Source of the DNA: Rhodoferax sp. | Lineage (GTDB): Bacteria; Pseudomonadota; Gammaproteobacteria; Burkholderiales; Burkholderiaceae_C | Length of the DNA: 46,617 bases | Direction: 5' to 3' | Assembly (NCBI GenBank): GCA_011391545.1 | Contig: JAABQI010000274.1 | Location: 1 to 46,617 of the forward strand | Part shown: positions 1 to 9,254 of the stretch, piece by piece | Layout of the letters: every line of letters starts with the position of its first letter | Numbering within the stretch: the first letter of the stretch is position 1 | Translations under genes and position numbers: made by a program | The notes under the pieces: model-generated | Told to the model about the DNA's origin: nothing | Seen by the model: only the letters and a program-made list of their open reading frames with translations | The model's database searches: none

Positions 1-889
1 GGTGGTGCGTGGCGTAGCTGTAGGTGAGGTGGCCCGAGTGCTCCCATTCGCCAGCATAAAACACACTGTCCCAAGGCACGAACACCTGATCAAAAAGCAC
101 CACGGCGGTGCTCTGGCCGTATTTGCGGCTGAACAGCGGCGCGCCATGCTCCACCTGCTCGCCAGGGCGCCCGGCCGGGCGCGCCACGATGGTGATGCCG
201 GGGGCGTCGACGGGCACGGCACAACAGACGGCAAAATCGGCGTCCTCAAAGCCCATGTTGCGGCACGGCATGACCAGCAGCTCGTGCATATAGGGTGCGC
301 CGGTGACGATGGCCTTGGTGCCACTGATGACGATGCCTTTGGCGTTGCGCGCCACGACGTGCAGATAGCTGTCAGGGTTGGCCTGCTCGTGCGGACGCTT
401 GCTGCGGTCGCCCTTGGCGTCGGTCATGGCAATGCCCAGTGTCAGGTCCTGATCCTGCACCCGGTGCAGGTAATTCAGAAAACGCGCCGTGTTCTCGGAC
501 GTGCCACGGGCGTCGTCGATGCGCGCCGAGACCTGGCCAATGGCATTGAGCGCATCGTGTGTCAGGTAGCGCTGGGCGCAACCGGTTTCCTGGCACACCA
601 GTCGCACCGCTTCGAGCTTGTTGAGCAGGTCGCCGCCGCTGGTATTGATGTGGGTCAGCCGGTTCACCGGCTTGCCGCTGCTGTGCTGAAGCGCCGTCAT
701 GACGGGCGCGTACTGGGGTTTGAGCGCGTAGTCGTAGGTCAGCGCAATGGCATTGATGCCCGGGCCAAAGCCGCGCTCATCGGCCACGCTGGCCACCCGC
801 TGGCCATCCAGAAACACGCGTGGCTTGTAGCGGCGCAGCGACTCGCGGAAGTCGTCGCCGGACATCAGGGTGGCGGTGCGTGTCTTCAT
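1..889 (-). CDS. 4-hydroxybutyryl-CoA dehydratase-like / 4-hydroxyphenylacetate 3-hydroxylase (HpaB) superfamily flavoprotein, C-terminus cut by window edge
   Basis: Reverse-strand reading from ATG at 889 gives MKTRTATLMSGDDFRESLRRYKPRVFLDGQRV...GINAIALTYDYAL...AMTDAKGDRSKRPHEQANPDSYLHVVARNAKGIVISGTKAIVTGAPYMHELLVMP..., typical of the 4HBCD branch of the HpaB superfamily. Absent from the ORF track because it is truncated. Confidence 0.8.
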   Translation of the reverse strand, partial: MKTRTATLMSGDDFRESLRRYKPRVFLDGQRVASVADERGFGPGINAIALTYDYALKPQYAPVMTALQHSSGKPVNRLTHINTSGGDLLNKLEAVRLVCQETGCAQRYLTHDALNAIGQVSARIDDARGTSENTARFLNYLHRVQDQDLTLGIAMTDAKGDRSKRPHEQANPDSYLHVVARNAKGIVISGTKAIVTGAPYMHELLVMPCRNMGFEDADFAVCCAVPVDAPGITIVARPAGRPGEQVEHGAPLFSRKYGQSTAVVLFDQVFVPWDSVFYAGEWEHSGHLTYSYATHH

Positions 890-972
890 GCGGCGGTCTC
901 CGGTTTAGAGTGGTTGAATCAGTCTGCAGCCATGTGTGATTTAAACACTTTCAATTTGATGGGTTCGATCGC

Positions 973-3093
973 ATGCGCTCTGACCCTTGGGAGACAATAC
1001 CCGGACACATGGCAGCAAAACACGACCACATGAAAACTTCCAGGGGCGGCGTGTCCGAACACAGCATCATGCTGCAAACGCCGCTGCTGCGCGGCGCGCG
1101 GCGCCTGCGCATTGCGCTGGTCGGCTTGCCGGGCGCCGGCAAGACCACGCTGTTTGATGCCGTCTCCAGCACCGCGCCACAGACCGGTGAGCTCACCGAC
1201 ACGCACCGCATCTACCGCGCCTGCACGGTGCAGATCGGCCTGGATGAAGCCAGCGTGGTCGACCTGCCGAGCCTGAGCTCCCTGCACCACCTGCAGGACG
1301 AAGACCTGGGCACGCTCAAATACCTGCTGTGGGGCAATGATCGCCCGCCGGTGACGGCGCACGAGCCAGGCGCGCCGCCGACACCGTTCGAGCCGCCGGA
1401 CCTGATCGTTCAAGTGGTCGATGCCACCAATTTGCAGAGCCACCTTGAACTCACGCTGGAGTTGAGCCAGCTTGGCCGCCCGGTGGTGCTGGCGCTCAAC
1501 CACATGGATGCGTTGCACCGCAAGGGCCTGCACATCAACTTGCGCACACTGTCAAGCCAATTGGGCATGCCCGTGGTGCCAATCTCGGCCCTGATGGGGC
1601 AAGGCCTTTCCGAGTTGTTTAAAACAGCGGTGGCCACGGCGCGCCAGGGCATTTGCCCGCTGCCGCAGGCGCCGAGCCCGCACATTGCCAGCAGCCTTGA
1701 TCCGCTCAATAACGCGCTGAAGCAGCCGGACATTGACGCCGCCTTTCGTATGCCCCACCAGTTGCTTTTGATGCTGTTCGCCTCGGGGCATGGCTATATC
1801 GAAGGTGAGTTGCAGGAGCACTTTGCCCTGCTGATGCCGTCCTTCAACGCTCTGCGCAACGCGGCCGGGCTGGGCTTGCCGCGCCCGCTGGCTGAAGAGA
1901 TCCATGCCGACCGTCACCACCGCGCCGCCACCATTTTTGAAGCGGCGCTGCGCCCGGGCCCGCTTGCACCGGGGCGTGGCTGGCGTTTTTGGATGGATGC
2001 GTTCATGCTGCACCGGCGGTGGGGCCTGCTCGCCAGCCTGGCGGTGTTTGCCGGCGTGTTGTTTGTGGTGTTCGAGGTCAGCGGCTGGATCGACGCGCAA
2101 ACCACCCAGCGCCTGATCGAAGCCACCAGCCACTGGCAGCCGCAGTCCACGGCCGGGGTCGTGGCACGGGCCATCCTGGACGGATTGATTGGGCTGACGG
2201 GTATTGTGGTGCCCTACATGCTGCCGCTGTTGCTGCTGCTCATCGCGCTGGAAGAAATTGGCGTGATGCACCGCATCGCTTTTGTGGTGGACCGGGGTTT
2301 TCACAAGATCGGGCTGCACGGCGGCGTGGCCGTGCCATTTTTGCTGGGTCTGGGCTGCAACGTGCCGGCGATTTCAGCCGTGGCACGCACCACCTCAGGC
2401 CGCGAACGCTTGATCGCCTCGGTGCTGATCACCTTCGTGCCCTGCTCGGCGCGCTCGGCCATCATTTTGGCGGTGGCGGGCAAGTACCTCGGCGTGATGG
2501 GCGTGATCGGCATCTACGCGCTGACGCTGGCGCTGATCGCCGTCATGGGGATGTTGCTGGCGCGCCGGCAGCAAGAGGTGGGGCCGGGCCAGGTGCAGGA
2601 GATCCCGCCCTACTCACTGCCCGACTGGCGTGCCATGCTGCACGAGACCTGGGTCCGCTCCAGCGACGTGCTCACCATTGTCACGCCCTTGCTGGTGGGC
2701 GGCAGCGTGGTGCTGGCGCTGCTGGGCCACTTCGGCTTTGATGGCGCCATCAACACGGTGCTGACACCGCTCACCATCTGGTGGCTGGGCCTGCCGCTGG
2801 TGCTGGGGCTGCCGCTGCTGTTTGGCGTGCTGCGCAAGGAACTCTCGCTGCTGATGATCTTTCAGGCGCTGGGCACCCAGGAGATCAACACCGTGCTGGG
2901 CACGGTGCAGATCGTCACCTTGCTGGTGTTCATCACCTTTTATGTGCCCTGCATCTCGACCTTTGCCATCATGCACCGGACGCTGGGACGGGCCCAGGCC
3001 GGGTTTTCGGTGCTACTGTCGGTGGGCGTGGCGCTGCTGCTCAGCGCGCTAGTGCGGCTGGTGATGGGGGTGATGCAGCCGTTTGTAAGCTGA
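973..3093 (+). CDS. FeoB-like ferrous iron transporter / GTPase-linked membrane permease (start uncertain; ATGs at 973, 1009, 1030, 1069)
   Basis: N-terminal G-domain (P-loop GLPGAGKTT, DLPS, LNHMD) followed by multi-TM Gate domains (FLLGLGCNVPAISAVARTTSGRERLIASVLITFVPCSARSAI), characteristic of FeoB. Confidence 0.85.
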   Translation: MRSDPWETIPGHMAAKHDHMKTSRGGVSEHSIMLQTPLLRGARRLRIALVGLPGAGKTTLFDAVSSTAPQTGELTDTHRIYRACTVQIGLDEASVVDLPSLSSLHHLQDEDLGTLKYLLWGNDRPPVTAHEPGAPPTPFEPPDLIVQVVDATNLQSHLELTLELSQLGRPVVLALNHMDALHRKGLHINLRTLSSQLGMPVVPISALMGQGLSELFKTAVATARQGICPLPQAPSPHIASSLDPLNNALKQPDIDAAFRMPHQLLLMLFASGHGYIEGELQEHFALLMPSFNALRNAAGLGLPRPLAEEIHADRHHRAATIFEAALRPGPLAPGRGWRFWMDAFMLHRRWGLLASLAVFAGVLFVVFEVSGWIDAQTTQRLIEATSHWQPQSTAGVVARAILDGLIGLTGIVVPYMLPLLLLLIALEEIGVMHRIAFVVDRGFHKIGLHGGVAVPFLLGLGCNVPAISAVARTTSGRERLIASVLITFVPCSARSAIILAVAGKYLGVMGVIGIYALTLALIAVMGMLLARRQQEVGPGQVQEIPPYSLPDWRAMLHETWVRSSDVLTIVTPLLVGGSVVLALLGHFGFDGAINTVLTPLTIWWLGLPLVLGLPLLFGVLRKELSLLMIFQALGTQEINTVLGTVQIVTLLVFITFYVPCISTFAIMHRTLGRAQAGFSVLLSVGVALLLSALVRLVMGVMQPFVS

Positions 3094-3122
3094 TCCGATA
3101 TTTCCCGCGTTGGGTCGATGGC

Positions 3123-3136
3123 TTGATATTTATCAA
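3123..3136. promoter_or_regulatory. Candidate FNR/ANR-type box TTGATATTTATCAA upstream of nfeD
   Basis: Exact match to the palindromic consensus TTGAT-N4-ATCAA, about 104 nt upstream of the nfeD start codon. Confidence 0.5.
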
Positions 3137-3239
3137 TTGATCCACCGACCGTGGGGCTAGGCTGCACACTTGAGGTGGTTGATTGGCGCGTGTCAGCCAA
3201 GCCACGCTGTCTTGCCACCATATCCATTCTGGAGGTGCA

Positions 3240-4667
3240 ATGGAAAGAGGGTCAGAAGCGAAAGTTGCTGTTGCTTGCCAACTGGGCTTGGTAGGCTTGC
3301 TGCGCTGGTGGTTTTTGGCGCTGGCGTTTTGCTGGACTGCCATGGCGGCCCAGGCTGCGCCGGTGCCAGTGCTCACGGTGCACGATGCGATCGGCCCAGC
3401 CAGCGCCGACTACATCATTCGCGGCCTTGATCGAGCCCAACAAACGGGCGCACCGCTGGTGGTGATTGAGCTCGACACCCCTGGCGGCCTTGACACCTCG
3501 ATGCGCCAGATCATCCGCGCCATTCTGGCCTCCCCCGTGCCAGTGGCGACCTATGTGAGTCCGTCGGGATCGCGGGCGGCCAGCGCCGGCACCTACATTC
3601 TGTACGCAAGCCACATCGCCGCCATGGCGCCCGCCACCACGCTGGGTGCCGCCACGCCGGTCGCGATTGGCCTGCCCGGCTTGCCGCAAACGCCCAAGCC
3701 TGCACCCGCAGAAGGCGTGCCGTCAAAACCGGCCTCAGCGCCCGAAGATCAGGCAAACGCTGCACCCGCGAGCCCGATGACGGCCAAGCAGGTCAACGAT
3801 GCAGCCGCATTCATCCGCGGCCTGGCCGACCAGCGTGGCCGCAACGCTGTGTGGGCCGAGCGCGCCGTGCGCGAGGCTGTGAGCCTGACCGCGGCGGAGG
3901 CGCTGCGCGACAACGTGATCGACGTGGTGGCCAGCGACATCGACGATTTGCTGGCGCAAATTAATGGCCGCAAGGTGCAGGTGGCCGGCGGCGAACTGCA
4001 GCTGCAAACGCGCGGCCTGGCCAGCGTGGCGCAGCCGCCCGACTGGCGCCACCGCCTGCTCGGCGTCATCGCAAACCCGAGCTTTGCGCTGGTGTTGCTA
4101 ATGATCGGGGTCTATGGCCTGATGTTCGAATTTTCATCTCCCGGTTTTGGCGTGCCCGGCACGGTGGGCGCCATCTGCCTGCTGCTGGCGCTGTTTGCAC
4201 TGCAGTTGCTGCCGGTCAACTATGCGGCGCTGGCGCTGATTCTGCTCGGCTTTGCGCTACTGGCCGCCGAACTGGTGACACCGGCTTTTGGTGTGCTCGG
4301 CGTCGGCGGTGTGGTGGCCTTTGTCGCCGGCGGGCTGCTGCTGTTCGACCGCGATGTGCCGGGGCTGGGCGTGCCGCTGCCGCTCATTTTCGGCCTGGCC
4401 CTCACGGCCGCTGCCGCGGTGTTGCTGGGCGGCGGCATGGCCCTGCGGGCGCGCCGCGCACCGGTGGTCAGCGGCGCCGAGCAGATGATCGGCGCGCGCG
4501 GTGAAGTCACGCAAGTGGCCGACGACCAGGCCTGGGCCCGGATTCACGGCGAACACTGGCAAGTACGCGCCAAGACGCCCCTACAGACCGGCCAGCGCGT
4601 GCGCGTGGTCGGCATGACCGACCTGATTTTGCAGGTACAACCCGAAGGAGAACCGCATGATGTTTGA
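3240..4667 (+). CDS. NfeD family membrane-bound serine protease (long form, ClpP-class domain + TM + OB-fold)
   Basis: ATG at 3240 with GGAGG upstream; [46 protein letters not shown] protease motif; C-terminal TM segments and NfeD OB-like domain; followed by slipin. Confidence 0.9.
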   Translation: MERGSEAKVAVACQLGLVGLLRWWFLALAFCWTAMAAQAAPVPVLTVHDAIGPASADYIIRGLDRAQQTGAPLVVIELDTPGGLDTSMRQIIRAILASPVPVATYVSPSGSRAASAGTYILYASHIAAMAPATTLGAATPVAIGLPGLPQTPKPAPAEGVPSKPASAPEDQANAAPASPMTAKQVNDAAAFIRGLADQRGRNAVWAERAVREAVSLTAAEALRDNVIDVVASDIDDLLAQINGRKVQVAGGELQLQTRGLASVAQPPDWRHRLLGVIANPSFALVLLMIGVYGLMFEFSSPGFGVPGTVGAICLLLALFALQLLPVNYAALALILLGFALLAAELVTPAFGVLGVGGVVAFVAGGLLLFDRDVPGLGVPLPLIFGLALTAAAAVLLGGGMALRARRAPVVSGAEQMIGARGEVTQVADDQAWARIHGEHWQVRAKTPLQTGQRVRVVGMTDLILQVQPEGEPHDV

Positions 4668-5436
4668 TTTCAATCTTGGACTGGGCACGATTCTGCTGCC
4701 CCTGGCGCTGGCGCTCCTAGCGGCTTCGGTGCGCATCCTGCGCGAGTACCAGCGCGGCGTGGTGTTCCAGCTGGGCCGCTTCTGGAAAGTCAAGGGGCCG
4801 GGCCTGGTGATCGTGATCCCCGGCCTGCAGCAAATGGTGCGGGTCGATCTGCGCGTGGTCACCATGGACGTCGAACCGCAGGACGTGATTTCGCGCGACA
4901 ACGTCTCGGTCAAGGTCAACGCGGTGATTTTCTTCCGCGTGGTGGCGCCCGAAAAGGCGATCATCCAGGTGGAGGACTACCTCATGGCCACCAGCCAGCT
5001 GGCGCAAACCACGCTGCGGGTGGTGCTGGGCAAACACGAGCTTGACGAAATGCTGGCCGAGCGCGAGCGGCTCAACCTGGATGTGCAGCAAATCCTGGAC
5101 GCCCAGACCGATGCCTGGGGCATCAAGGTGACCAACGTCGAGATCAAGCACATCGACCTCAATGAGTCGATGATTCGCGCCATTGCGCGCCAGGCCGAGG
5201 CCGAGCGCGAGCGTCGCGCCAAGGTGATTCATGCAGAAGGCGAAAAGCAGGCGGCGGTGGCCTTGCTGGAGGCCGCGCAGATGCTGGCGCAGCAGCCCGA
5301 AGCCATGCAACTGCGCTACCTGCAGACCATGACGCAGGTGGCGGGCGACCGCGCCTCGACCATCGTTTTCCCGCTGCCGATGGACCTTTTGGGGCGCCTG
5401 CTCGACAAGCCCCGCGCGCCGACCGAAGGTGTGTGA
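4657..5436 (+). CDS. Slipin / stomatin-like SPFH domain protein
   Basis: [71 protein letters not shown] is a classic stomatin/slipin sequence; overlaps nfeD by 11 nt. Confidence 0.93.
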   Translation: MMFDFNLGLGTILLPLALALLAASVRILREYQRGVVFQLGRFWKVKGPGLVIVIPGLQQMVRVDLRVVTMDVEPQDVISRDNVSVKVNAVIFFRVVAPEKAIIQVEDYLMATSQLAQTTLRVVLGKHELDEMLAERERLNLDVQQILDAQTDAWGIKVTNVEIKHIDLNESMIRAIARQAEAERERRAKVIHAEGEKQAAVALLEAAQMLAQQPEAMQLRYLQTMTQVAGDRASTIVFPLPMDLLGRLLDKPRAPTEGV

Positions 5437-5556
5437 GCGCAGAAAAGCAAGCGACCGTTAACCCTGACCCCCTGTCCACCACACGCACCGCGTCACGCGC
5501 CCGGTTGTCCGGTTGGTTTGAGGGCATGCGCGCGCAGGCCTGTGTGCAGGCCGGAG

Positions 5557-6861
5557 TCAATCGACCAGGTTGTCGGCTACCAGCGCCAGCAGGCTCTCGG
5601 CCCGTTTGTCCCACTGTGCGTTTTTGGCGCCCATCTCGAGCGTGATGAGGCATTGGCCGCAGCTCGTGATGAAACGATTGGCACCCGTCGCCTCAACCTG
5701 TTGCTTCTTGATCTCGAACACCTTCTGGCGCAATGGGGCGGCACGCTGGTTCGACACCACGCCCCCGCCACCACCGCAGCAAAAGGCCATCAAGCCATGG
5801 TCATGGAGCTCGATCAGCTCGACGCCGAGTGCCGCCAGCACGCGCCGGGCCGCCGCTTCCAGCCCGCCCCGGCGCACGATCTGGCAGGGGTCGTGGAAGG
5901 TCGCGGTGTCGCCAATCTGGCGCAGGCGGATGCGTTGGGTGGTGACCAGTTCGTCAAGGAACTCGGTCATGTGAATCACGCGCACCGGCAGCGCCTGGCC
6001 GTACCATTTGGCGGCCTCCCAGCGCGCGGCGCCGTAGGCATGGCCACATTCAGGTAGCAGCACGGTGCTGGCGCCGATCGACACCGCGGTGTCGATGAGC
6101 GCGCGTGTGAGCCTCTCCTGCAGTTCCAGGTCGCCGTTGTTGAAGCCGATATTGGAGGCGTCGAAGCCGCCCTGGTGCATGGTCCATTTGGCCCCGATGT
6201 GATTCAGTATTTTGGCCGCGTCCGCAAGCGCCTTGGTGTTGTCGCCCAGTTCAGCAGGCGCCGCCGTGACGAGAATGTCGGCGTGCGCCAGGTCGCAGGG
6301 AATCTCGATGCCATGCGCCCTGCCCGCCTCGGCAAGGATGTCGGGCAGGTCTTCGCCAGGCGTTGCGGTGCTGCCCCACTGGCGGGCGGCGCGGTCCATC
6401 AGCGCCAGCCGGTCCGGCACCAGTCCGGCCTTGAACATGCCGTGGCGGGCTTCCTTCACCAGCTCGGCAATGTCGATGCCCATCGGGCAGGCCAGCGTGC
6501 AGCGACCACACATGGTGCAGGAGTCGTAGAGCAATTCCTGCCATTGCTGCAGGTCGGCAATGCCGGGCTTTTTGACCAGACCCAGGGCCCGCACCAGTGG
6601 CGCAAACGGGCTGGCCTCACGCAGGTAGGTGCGACGGAACAGTTCGAGCTTGCGGATCGGCGTGTACTTGGCGTCACCCGTGGCCAGGTAAAAGTGACAG
6701 GCCTGGGCGCACAGGCCACAGCGCACGCAGGACTCCATGTGCAGCGCGGCGGTGACACCGAACTCGGAGACGAAGCTGTGCATGGCGGCATCGACGCGCG
6801 CCTCGTCGCTTTGCTCGCCCTGCTGGTCAAAGGCCGCACTGGGTTTGGAAGTGGCATCCAT
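5557..6861 (-). CDS. (Fe-S)-binding protein, HdrD/GlpC-like with CCG domains
   Basis: Start MDATSKPSAAF at 6861; two 4Fe-4S motifs (CVRCGLCAQAC, CTMCGRCTLACPMG) and CCG motifs (CCGGGGG, CGQCLITLEMG). Confidence 0.88.
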   Translation of the reverse strand: MDATSKPSAAFDQQGEQSDEARVDAAMHSFVSEFGVTAALHMESCVRCGLCAQACHFYLATGDAKYTPIRKLELFRRTYLREASPFAPLVRALGLVKKPGIADLQQWQELLYDSCTMCGRCTLACPMGIDIAELVKEARHGMFKAGLVPDRLALMDRAARQWGSTATPGEDLPDILAEAGRAHGIEIPCDLAHADILVTAAPAELGDNTKALADAAKILNHIGAKWTMHQGGFDASNIGFNNGDLELQERLTRALIDTAVSIGASTVLLPECGHAYGAARWEAAKWYGQALPVRVIHMTEFLDELVTTQRIRLRQIGDTATFHDPCQIVRRGGLEAAARRVLAALGVELIELHDHGLMAFCCGGGGGVVSNQRAAPLRQKVFEIKKQQVEATGANRFITSCGQCLITLEMGAKNAQWDKRAESLLALVADNLVD

Positions 6862-7541
6862 CACTCGACCCCCCGATGGCTGAATCGTATGCCGGTGGCA
6901 CCGCGTGAGAAGGCAAACAGAAATGCGTGCATCAGCTTGCCGAACGGAAACCAGATCAGCAGAAGCTCCAGCGTCAGCAGGTGCACCGCCAGCGGTCCGG
7001 GGTAGATCACATGATCGTGCGCCAGGATGACTGCGGAGGGTTCGCTCAGCAGCGCCATACCGGTCAGAATGGGCAGAAAGGTGAGGGTCCAAGTGATCAT
7101 GTCATCGGCGTTCGAAATCATCTTGCGCACCGGGTCGGTCAGGCGCAACCAGAGCGCCAGCAGCAGGGACAAGATGGTGGCGCCAGCCGCAAGGTACATC
7201 ACCCCGTCTGGCAAGGCCGGCCACGACAGCCCGGTCAAGCGGCGAATGAAGGCAATGTGCGGTGCGTAGCCAAAAAACACCAGCGCCAGCCCGATGTGAA
7301 AGACATAGCCATTGAGGCTGATGAGCAGCACGCTCTGACCGAATGCCTTGCGCGGCCACATGCCGCGCCCAATGGCGCGCAACGCAGCCAACCACTTGGG
7401 CGGTGCGCCCTCGCGGGGTGGCGACAGGTCAGGCATTCGCGGGCGTCGTAGCACGCAAAACAGGCGCCACAGCGTGCCCGACACAAACACCACCAAGGCA
7501 AGCGTCAGCGCCGGTCCGCGGGCAAATTCAAGCAGATCCAT
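6861..7541 (-). CDS. NarI/DsrM-like membrane cytochrome b subunit
   Basis: About 5 TM helices, NGYVFHIGLALVFFGYAPHI... and HLLTLELLLIWFPFGKLMHAF; stop overlaps the start of the downstream Fe-S gene (TGATG), suggesting translational coupling. Confidence 0.8.
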   Translation of the reverse strand: MDLLEFARGPALTLALVVFVSGTLWRLFCVLRRPRMPDLSPPREGAPPKWLAALRAIGRGMWPRKAFGQSVLLISLNGYVFHIGLALVFFGYAPHIAFIRRLTGLSWPALPDGVMYLAAGATILSLLLALWLRLTDPVRKMISNADDMITWTLTFLPILTGMALLSEPSAVILAHDHVIYPGPLAVHLLTLELLLIWFPFGKLMHAFLFAFSRGATGIRFSHRGVE

Positions 7542-7660
7542 GGCTCAGTCCTCCATCGCGTTGATTGCGCGCGATGAAACAGACTAACGCACTTGGCGGT
7601 TCCCGCTTTGACAATAAGCAAGTCCGGGCCAGACTCGCCTGGCAACCTGACGCTTGGCCG

Positions 7661-8290
7661 CTACAAGACCTGCGTGACGAAATACAAGCCGGCCTTGACC
7701 ATGGCAAAGAGCACACCATAAATCACCGACCCCGCAGCAGCAGCCGCCGCGAGTCCTGCCAGAACCCAGACGCCGTCGCGCTCGAGCACCCCGAGCGCCA
7801 TCAGGCTGATGGCCAAGGCAGGCAGGACGTTGCCCAAAGGAATCGGCAGAACCAGCAAGACCGCGAGCACCAGCGACAGCAAGCCGACAAGATGATCCAT
7901 CGGCGGCAGGGCCAGCATCGCCAGGCGGGGGCGCAACAGGCTTTCAGCCCGCTGCAGCCAGGGCACGATGCGTTTGACCAATGAAGAAAAATCCGAACGC
8001 GCCATTGAACGATTCGCCACAAATGCGGGCAACCAGGGCGCCCGGCCCATCATCAGCTGGGCCGCCAGAAAGATCAGCGGGGCCCCCAGAATGCTTGAGG
8101 TGCCAGGCGGGGTGGGCAAAACGTTGGGGAAGGCAAAGATGAACATCAGGGCGCCCGTCGCCCGGTCACCAAGAGCAACCAGCAGATCGCTGATGGCGAT
8201 GCGTTCACGCTGCGCATCTTGCGATAACTCCCAGAGAATGCTCGACAACGGACGACCGCCTGGATGTTTTTTTTCGATGAGTTTGAGCAC
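7661..8290 (-). CDS. Exopolysaccharide synthesis ExoD family protein
   Basis: FAFPNVLPTPPGTSSILGAPLIFLAAQLMMGRAPWLP and PMDHLVGLLSLVLAVLLVLPIPLGNVLPALAISLMALGVLERDG are ExoD hallmarks. Confidence 0.88.
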   Translation of the reverse strand: MLKLIEKKHPGGRPLSSILWELSQDAQRERIAISDLLVALGDRATGALMFIFAFPNVLPTPPGTSSILGAPLIFLAAQLMMGRAPWLPAFVANRSMARSDFSSLVKRIVPWLQRAESLLRPRLAMLALPPMDHLVGLLSLVLAVLLVLPIPLGNVLPALAISLMALGVLERDGVWVLAGLAAAAAAGSVIYGVLFAMVKAGLYFVTQVL

Positions 8291-8375
8291 GTTGACATTT
8301 TACAGAGCTGCGCCTTTTCCCAGTCCGCGAAGGACCGCACTGCCACCACAGCTTGCGCCAGCCATGCGACGTTGA

Positions 8376-8837
8376 TCAGCCTCGCATTGCGCTTTCGCGC
8401 TGACCTTCGCGGCCTACCGTGGCCACCAGCAAATCCAGTTCTTCGGAGAGGATGCCCAGCACATCGTCAAATGTCACGATGCCGATCAACTCGTTTTGCT
8501 GGCCGACAACCGGAACGCGGCGCACGCCCTTGCCGCGCATGGTGCGTATCAGGTCGATCAATGAATCGTCCTCGCGGGCGACGACCAGGTCGGTCGTCAT
8601 CACGTCCTCAACGCGCAGGGCACTCGGTGCCAGATCTGCGGCGACCACCGCGGTCACGATGTCGCGGTCAGTGAGCAGCCCGATCACCGTTCGCATACCC
8701 GGCATTTCATCGACGACCACCAGGCACCCGACATGGTTTTCCCGCATCAGGCGGGCGGCCTCATCGAGCGAAGTCTGTCTGAAGGCAATGGTCACGCCGC
8801 GGGTGCAAATTTCGCCTGTGGTCAACTTTTCGCCCAT
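8376..8837 (-). CDS. CBS domain-containing protein (two CBS repeats)
   Basis: MGEKLTTGEICTRGVTIAFRQTSLDEAARLMRENHVGCLVVVDE...VIGLLTDRDIV...VEDVMTTDLVVAREDDSLIDLIRTMRGKGVRRVPVV; start refined to 8837. Confidence 0.9.
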   Translation of the reverse strand: MGEKLTTGEICTRGVTIAFRQTSLDEAARLMRENHVGCLVVVDEMPGMRTVIGLLTDRDIVTAVVAADLAPSALRVEDVMTTDLVVAREDDSLIDLIRTMRGKGVRRVPVVGQQNELIGIVTFDDVLGILSEELDLLVATVGREGQRESAMRG

Positions 8838-9254
8838 CTCGTTCTCCTGGTTGGTTTGTGTGATCGTGCTTCCGAGGGCGCCATGTGGTGAAATTGCATC
8901 TTCATTTCCCCCCTTATGGCACCGAAACAAAATCCCGCACAGATCAGGCAGTTGCCTGCACTGTGTCAACACCATAGCTGATGCACCAGAAAGATGACTT
9001 GAGAATTGTCAGCGTGGCGCTCGGTCAAATGCGACCAACGGCTGCCTTGCCGCAACAGACCGCGGGCAGTGACTTGCATCATGATTTCAGCGGGCGGACC
9101 TAGCGGTGGCACCCGGCTCGCCGTGACCAACCTGCCGGCTGACTGGGGATCGATGGCGGCCGTGCCAATGCCCAGCGAGATCACCGAGCCCAGCAAGGCA
9201 CAAAATGCCAAGGTGTTGGTGTTGGCGGGTCAGGTTCGACGGGTGTGGTTTGCC

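Noticed and set aside
2-1033. 343-aa plus-strand ORF at the left edge
   Set aside because: Low-complexity His/Ala/Gly/Arg-rich translation antisense to a clear 4HBCD-like protein on the minus strand; GC-rich shadow ORF.
8966-9211. 81-aa minus-strand ORF upstream of the CBS gene
   Set aside because: Starts at a TTG without a ribosome-binding site, no recognisable domain; cannot be supported over intergenic DNA.
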